From the NCBI GenBank assembly GCA_944325735.1, contig CALVBI010000002.1, forward strand, positions 310,001 to 374,000: DNA of 64,000 nt. Direction: 5' to 3'. Positions 60,557 through 64,000 of this stretch are shown in pieces. This DNA is from Candidatus Gastranaerophilales bacterium (GTDB taxonomy: Bacteria; Cyanobacteriota; Vampirovibrionia; Gastranaerophilales; Gastranaerophilaceae). How positions within the stretch are numbered: the first letter of the stretch is position 1; each line of letters starts with the position of its first letter. A program made the translations under genes and the position numbers. The notes below the pieces were generated by a model. The model ran no database searches. It was not told where the DNA came from and was given only the letters and a program-made list of their open reading frames with translations.

Positions 60557-61516
60557 TTATTCATCAAGGTTTGTTATATTTAAATCTATTATTTCATCGG
60601 ATAGGCATTTTAATACTGCTTTTAGGTTTTTAACATATTCTCTTTTACATAAATCTTTCTTACAAAGTGAGATTAATTTATCTGCTTGGAGTTGAGCATT
60701 TTGTGGCATATAAGGATTCTCTTCTATTTGAACGGATATAGGATAGTGATGTCGAGAATTGTTACAGTATGAGCATTCTAATGCAAAGTTTAGTGAATTA
60801 TTCATTCCTTTCATACACTTAGGTAATAAATGTTCAAATGTGCCGACTGATGGGTGTACAAGATTAAGTGCAATAACTGAAGCAGGTTTTCTTGCATTTT
60901 TTACGACAAATGCGCATACTTCGTCACTTGATCGGGGAAGTCTTCTTGCTATTTCAAGAATTTCATTTTTGATTTTTTTGTTTTCTAAGTTTTTTGTTAT
61001 GTTTTTTATTTTATGTATAAAAATTCGTCTTGAAAATGGCTTATGAGGCTCTGGATCAAAGATTATGTCATTTGTTCTAATCATTAATTTTCTGAGTTGT
61101 CTGGCTGTTTTTTTAGGTACAATTCGCCTATAAAAACTGATTTTGTTGAAAATAATACTTTGAATTTTTACAAGAGCTAATTCATGAATATCTTTTTTCA
61201 TCATTAAAAGCTCTTTAAAATTTTTGTCAGGATATTTTACAGCCATAGTTTTGAACATGTTGAATACTTGCCTTTCAACAGGATGCATAATTTTTTCATA
61301 TGGCTCTAAAATTGGGATAGCTTCTATTGCTACTCCTGACAGCTTCTTATTCTCCATTAATTTCATATATTCATCAGGATGTAGCATTTCAAGGCCACAG
61401 CACAGGCATGGAATACGATAATTTAGCAAATTCTTTAATTCTTTTCTTGTTAGTGGAATTTCCGGAATTTTGCATTTGAATGAAATATTTTCAGTTTTAA
61501 CTATTTTCTTCTCCAT
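60557..61516 (-). CDS. HNH-like protein with long insert, copy B
   Basis: This 319-residue paralogue has CLCC at 37-40, an insert of about 185 residues, then VGTFEHLLPKCMKGMNNSLNF near 224-244 and CSYCNNSR at 248-255. Here both CxxC pairs are intact. A stretch LPxSxxxxxxFVxK...NLxxPSVxTxEH is shared with the upstream gene. The N-terminus has ENISFKC (Phe13), like other leaders here. The HNH-type motif suggests nucleic-acid cleavage, but this is unproved. It lies 56 bp from the start of copy A, on the same strand. Confidence 0.7.
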   Translation of the reverse strand: MEKKIVKTENISFKCKIPEIPLTRKELKNLLNYRIPCLCCGLEMLHPDEYMKLMENKKLSGVAIEAIPILEPYEKIMHPVERQVFNMFKTMAVKYPDKNFKELLMMKKDIHELALVKIQSIIFNKISFYRRIVPKKTARQLRKLMIRTNDIIFDPEPHKPFSRRIFIHKIKNITKNLENKKIKNEILEIARRLPRSSDEVCAFVVKNARKPASVIALNLVHPSVGTFEHLLPKCMKGMNNSLNFALECSYCNNSRHHYPISVQIEENPYMPQNAQLQADKLISLCKKDLCKREYVKNLKAVLKCLSDEIIDLNITNLDE

Positions 61517-61611
61517 ACGCAGCCATCAGGATTAATGCTCAATATTATTATTCCCGTTTTTATTATTTTTATAGCAAAGAAAATAGTTGTTAGATTTTTT
61601 TATTTGCTAAG

Positions 61612-62220
61612 TTATGCACCCATTGGAGGCGGTTGAATATAAAGAGGTTTAAGTTTTCTCCAGTTGCCTTCGTCTTCTTTATTTTCTGCTAAGTCTGCTA
61701 AAATTTCTCCAAGGGGATATTCTTTTTCTTGATAAGATGTTCCGCCTAATAATGGCTGTAATTTGTTATCGGTAATTACTGTGTAATTTCCTGATTTTAT
61801 TATTTCTTGTACTTCTTCTAATTGTACTGCCCCTTTAATTTCGTTATCATAATATAGGTATGCACAATTTTTTCTTGCATCTAAGGCTACAAGAGGATTA
61901 GCTTCTGCAAGTTTTGATAGTATTTCAAGAGATGAAACACCTATTGCTTTACAGTTTAATTGTTGAGCCATTACTCTAGCAACTGTAACGCAGGCTCTAA
62001 TACCTGTAAAACTTCCCGGACCTATATTTACGGCAATAAGATTTACATCTTGAGGTTTTATATTATTGGCAGATAAAATTTCTTGCAAGGTAGAAATTAA
62101 AAAAGCTGAATGATATTTATTATCTTTATTTTCTACAATTTTTGATGCAAGAATTTCATTATCTTTTTTTAATACCGCATACATTTTATCTAAACATGTA
62201 TCAAATGCTAATGTAATCAT
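61612..62220 (-). CDS. tsaB: tRNA N6-threonylcarbamoyladenosine protein TsaB
   Basis: TsaB (YeaZ) partners TsaD in making t6A in tRNAs that read ANN codons. The 202-residue protein has the ASKHA-fold start ITLAFDTCLDKMYAVL and the VNIGPGSFTGIRACVTVARVMAQQL signature, and the C-terminus is shortened. Its start overlaps the tsaE stop by 4 bp, so the two t6A genes are coupled. Confidence 0.93.
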   Translation of the reverse strand: MITLAFDTCLDKMYAVLKKDNEILASKIVENKDNKYHSAFLISTLQEILSANNIKPQDVNLIAVNIGPGSFTGIRACVTVARVMAQQLNCKAIGVSSLEILSKLAEANPLVALDARKNCAYLYYDNEIKGAVQLEEVQEIIKSGNYTVITDNKLQPLLGGTSYQEKEYPLGEILADLAENKEDEGNWRKLKPLYIQPPPMGA

Positions 62221-62678
62221 TTTGATAATCCCTCTATTATTTCGTCTTTGCCAACTGATTCAAATTCATAAATTCTAGAATCATCATCATTATATTTTAC
62301 GTTAATTTTAATATGATTAAACGGAGCTTCGTTTTGGTTAAATTCAGCCCATTCCACGAAAGTTACCTGTTTGCCTTCAGAATATTCTCTTAATTCATCA
62401 TAAATTGTTTTAATTCCTTCATTTTCAAGTCTGTATAAATCAAAATGATAAATAGGAATTGAGCCTGTATGATATTCGTTAAGGATTACAAAACTAGGGC
62501 TAGTTACTTTTTCTTTTACATCAAGTGCATCTGCAACGAGTTTTACAAATGCTGTTTTGCCTGCTCCGATTTCTCCATATAGATTTATAAAACATCCGTC
62601 TTTAATGAGTTCTGCAAATTTATATGCTAATTTTTTTGTATCATCTAAGTTATTACAAATTTGTTGGAATTTCTTCAT
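62217..62678 (-). CDS. tsaE: tRNA threonylcarbamoyladenosine ATPase TsaE
   Basis: TsaE (YjeE) is the ATPase of the t6A complex. The Walker A is GEIGAGKTAFVK, followed by TSPSFVILNEY, HFDLYRL and FVEWAE motifs. The frame is open upstream to 62759 inside the diguanylate cyclase gene, but MKKFQQICNN at 62678 fits the family start. The gene overlaps the upstream cyclase end by 26 bp and tsaB by 4 bp. Confidence 0.92.
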   Translation of the reverse strand: MKKFQQICNNLDDTKKLAYKFAELIKDGCFINLYGEIGAGKTAFVKLVADALDVKEKVTSPSFVILNEYHTGSIPIYHFDLYRLENEGIKTIYDELREYSEGKQVTFVEWAEFNQNEAPFNHIKINVKYNDDDSRIYEFESVGKDEIIEGLSK

Positions 62679-63999
62679 ATATCTCTGCCCTGTTCCTTCC
62701 ATTATTTTTTGCATTATATAAGGCTTTGTCAGCTTTTTGTAAAAATATTTTTTCGTCATCTCCTGATTTGTATTCGGAGACTCCTAGACTTATTGTAACA
62801 TTAATATTTTTTTCGTCAGAATCTGTATTAATTTTTGAAATATCAATTTGAGTTTTTTCAACAGCTTTTCTAAGTCTTTGGGCAACCATTTTAGCTTCAT
62901 CAATTTTTGTATAAGGAAGAATAATCGCGAATTCTTCCCCGCCATATCTTCCTGCAATATCATAATCTCTAAGCTGACGTTTAATCTCTGCTGATACAGT
63001 TTTTAAAACTAAATCTCCAGTTGCATGTCCATATGTGTCATTAACATGTTTAAAATAATCTATGTCAATCATAATGGCGCAAAGATTTCTTCTCTGACGT
63101 TTGGCACTGGATACTTCTTGTTTTATACGTTCTTCTAGTTGTCTGCGGTTATAAAAACTTGTAAGAGCATCTAACGTTGCATGTTTTAGAATTTCAGCGT
63201 AAACATTAGCTCTGTTGATTGTTGTTGCAGCTTGATTTGTAAGCTGTTCAATATAATTTATTTCTTTTTCACTTAAAATATTTTCTGTACTTTTAGTTAC
63301 AATACAGCCTAAAAGCTGATTTTCACTAATAAGAGGGAACAATCCTATTTTTTTATCAGGTGTAAGTATGTATTCTGATTTATTATTTATACATTTTAAC
63401 AGCTCAAATATTTTTTCATCTTTGCAGGCCGAAGGCCATATGAGTTCATTATTTATAAAAATATAGATTAAATGTTCGCATACAAACTTATCAATCATTT
63501 CTCCGATTATTGGAATTATATAACTTGTTTCATATTGGGTTTCAATAATTTTTGCAATATTTTTCATAGCATCGTGAAAATCAATATTTTTTTGCATTCT
63601 ATCAGACAGAATAATGTTTTGAATTTTTAAAGAAATTAAATAAGATGCAACTTTTAAAAATTCAATTGAGTCATTATTTAATTTGTCTTTAAATTCAAGC
63701 ATTCCGATAAGTTTTTGACCTTGATAAAGTCCGTAAAATAATTTTTGATCTTCAATAATATAGTTATTTTCTTTTAATTTTTCAAAAATATTATATAAGT
63801 TCTTTGTATTTTCTTTTTTATAAAATTCGTCGATGGAAATCCAACTTTTTGAAAAATCCCTAAGAGTATCAGATGTAGAATCGAATATAAAAATATTAAC
63901 AGGACAAAATGTTTCCTCAAGAACACGTGTAATACCTATAGCATTACACGTGTCATTAAGTTTTATTGATAAATTTTCTATATCTTTAAAATTCTGCAT
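62653..63999 (-). CDS. GAF-like domain diguanylate cyclase
   Basis: The 448-residue protein, which may begin outside the window, has a GAF-like sensor region (about 1-270) and a GGDEF domain. The latter has DALTSFYNRRQLEERI, DIDYFKHVNDTYGHATGD and AGRYGGEEFAIILP with GGEEF at the active site. RDYD five residues before it is an intact inhibitory I-site. It should make cyclic di-GMP. No membrane helix is seen. It overlaps tsaE. Confidence 0.88.
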   Translation of the reverse strand: MQNFKDIENLSIKLNDTCNAIGITRVLEETFCPVNIFIFDSTSDTLRDFSKSWISIDEFYKKENTKNLYNIFEKLKENNYIIEDQKLFYGLYQGQKLIGMLEFKDKLNNDSIEFLKVASYLISLKIQNIILSDRMQKNIDFHDAMKNIAKIIETQYETSYIIPIIGEMIDKFVCEHLIYIFINNELIWPSACKDEKIFELLKCINNKSEYILTPDKKIGLFPLISENQLLGCIVTKSTENILSEKEINYIEQLTNQAATTINRANVYAEILKHATLDALTSFYNRRQLEERIKQEVSSAKRQRRNLCAIMIDIDYFKHVNDTYGHATGDLVLKTVSAEIKRQLRDYDIAGRYGGEEFAIILPYTKIDEAKMVAQRLRKAVEKTQIDISKINTDSDEKNINVTISLGVSEYKSGDDEKIFLQKADKALYNAKNNGRNRAEIYEEIPTNL

Positions 64000-64000
64000 T

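Noticed and set aside
1-64000. tRNA, rRNA, CRISPR arrays, insertion sequences and prophage genes
   Set aside because: No cloverleaf with T-loop consensus, no regular spaced repeats, no transposase or integrase, and no terminal inverted repeats were seen on either strand. Reading by eye can miss a diverged RNA gene.

Overview
The window is AT-rich (I estimate about 30% G+C) and gene-dense. It comes from a diderm bacterium. The best inferred placement is the non-photosynthetic cyanobacterial class Vampirovibrionia (Melainabacteria), order Gastranaerophilales, which live in animal guts. The reasons are several single-copy prepilin genes with the signature FTLAE(x)L(x)T(L/I)GIIG, an MlaE-type outer-membrane lipid permease, RNase E/G, family-4 uracil-DNA glycosylase, and many lineage-restricted hypothetical proteins. 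This placement rests on remembered family features and not on a database search. No rRNA, tRNA, CRISPR array, insertion sequence or prophage was seen.

Layout. 1-1.1 kb: rpmA and rplU on the minus strand, each behind a long leader that shares sequence motifs. 1.2-8.3 kb: a cell-wall operon, murF-mraY-murD-ftsW-murG-folC. 8.3-15 kb: a GT2 glycosyltransferase, a prepilin, an HtrA-like protease, ilvE, mlaE, and a response regulator paired with a degenerate GspE/PilB-like ATPase. 15-20 kb: a hypothetical protein, a hybrid sensor kinase and the (p)ppGpp enzyme Rsh. 20-22.5 kb: two lineage-specific proteins separated by what looks like a complete histidine-codon transcription attenuator. 22.5-27.3 kb: uracil-DNA glycosylase, an alanine symporter, an HD-GYP-like protein, a ketopantoate reductase-like protein and a LysM protein. 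27.3-32.6 kb: a minus-strand operon with a TIGR03960-like radical SAM protein and RNase E/G. 32.6-35.1 kb: two surface-polysaccharide enzymes and two tandem paralogues built from an RWYD repeat. 35.2-39.7 kb: an exported protein, a BlaI-type repressor operon ending in a serpin-like exported protein, and radA. 39.7-42.3 kb: a prepilin gene switched out of frame by a ten-G tract, gap, and a DUF378 protein. 42.3-51.5 kb: an M16 peptidase, purA, prepilins, an etfAB/NfnA-like electron-transfer cluster, and a small XRE regulator divergent from a prepilin. 51.6-64 kb: an acetyltransferase, a PfkB kinase, pnp, lineage-specific proteins, two HNH-like paralogues, tsaB, tsaE and a GGDEF diguanylate cyclase that reaches the window edge.

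Themes. (1) Prepilins occur as isolated single genes with different regulation. One sits behind a poly-G tract in coding sequence, one has a poly-G/C tract upstream, and one faces an XRE gene across four copies of a 9-bp element. (2) Many otherwise unrelated proteins carry a short N-terminal segment ending in a motif like (I/V/S)xF(T/K/N/S/G)G. They include an M16 peptidase, an HD-GYP-like protein, two HNH-like proteins and several hypotheticals. This looks like an uncharacterised shared leader or targeting tag. (3) The attenuator at 20.9-21.1 kb has every part of a classical ribosome-sensing device with five His codons, yet it precedes a 424-residue membrane protein of unknown function that contains no histidine. 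I regard this as the most interesting single signal in the window.
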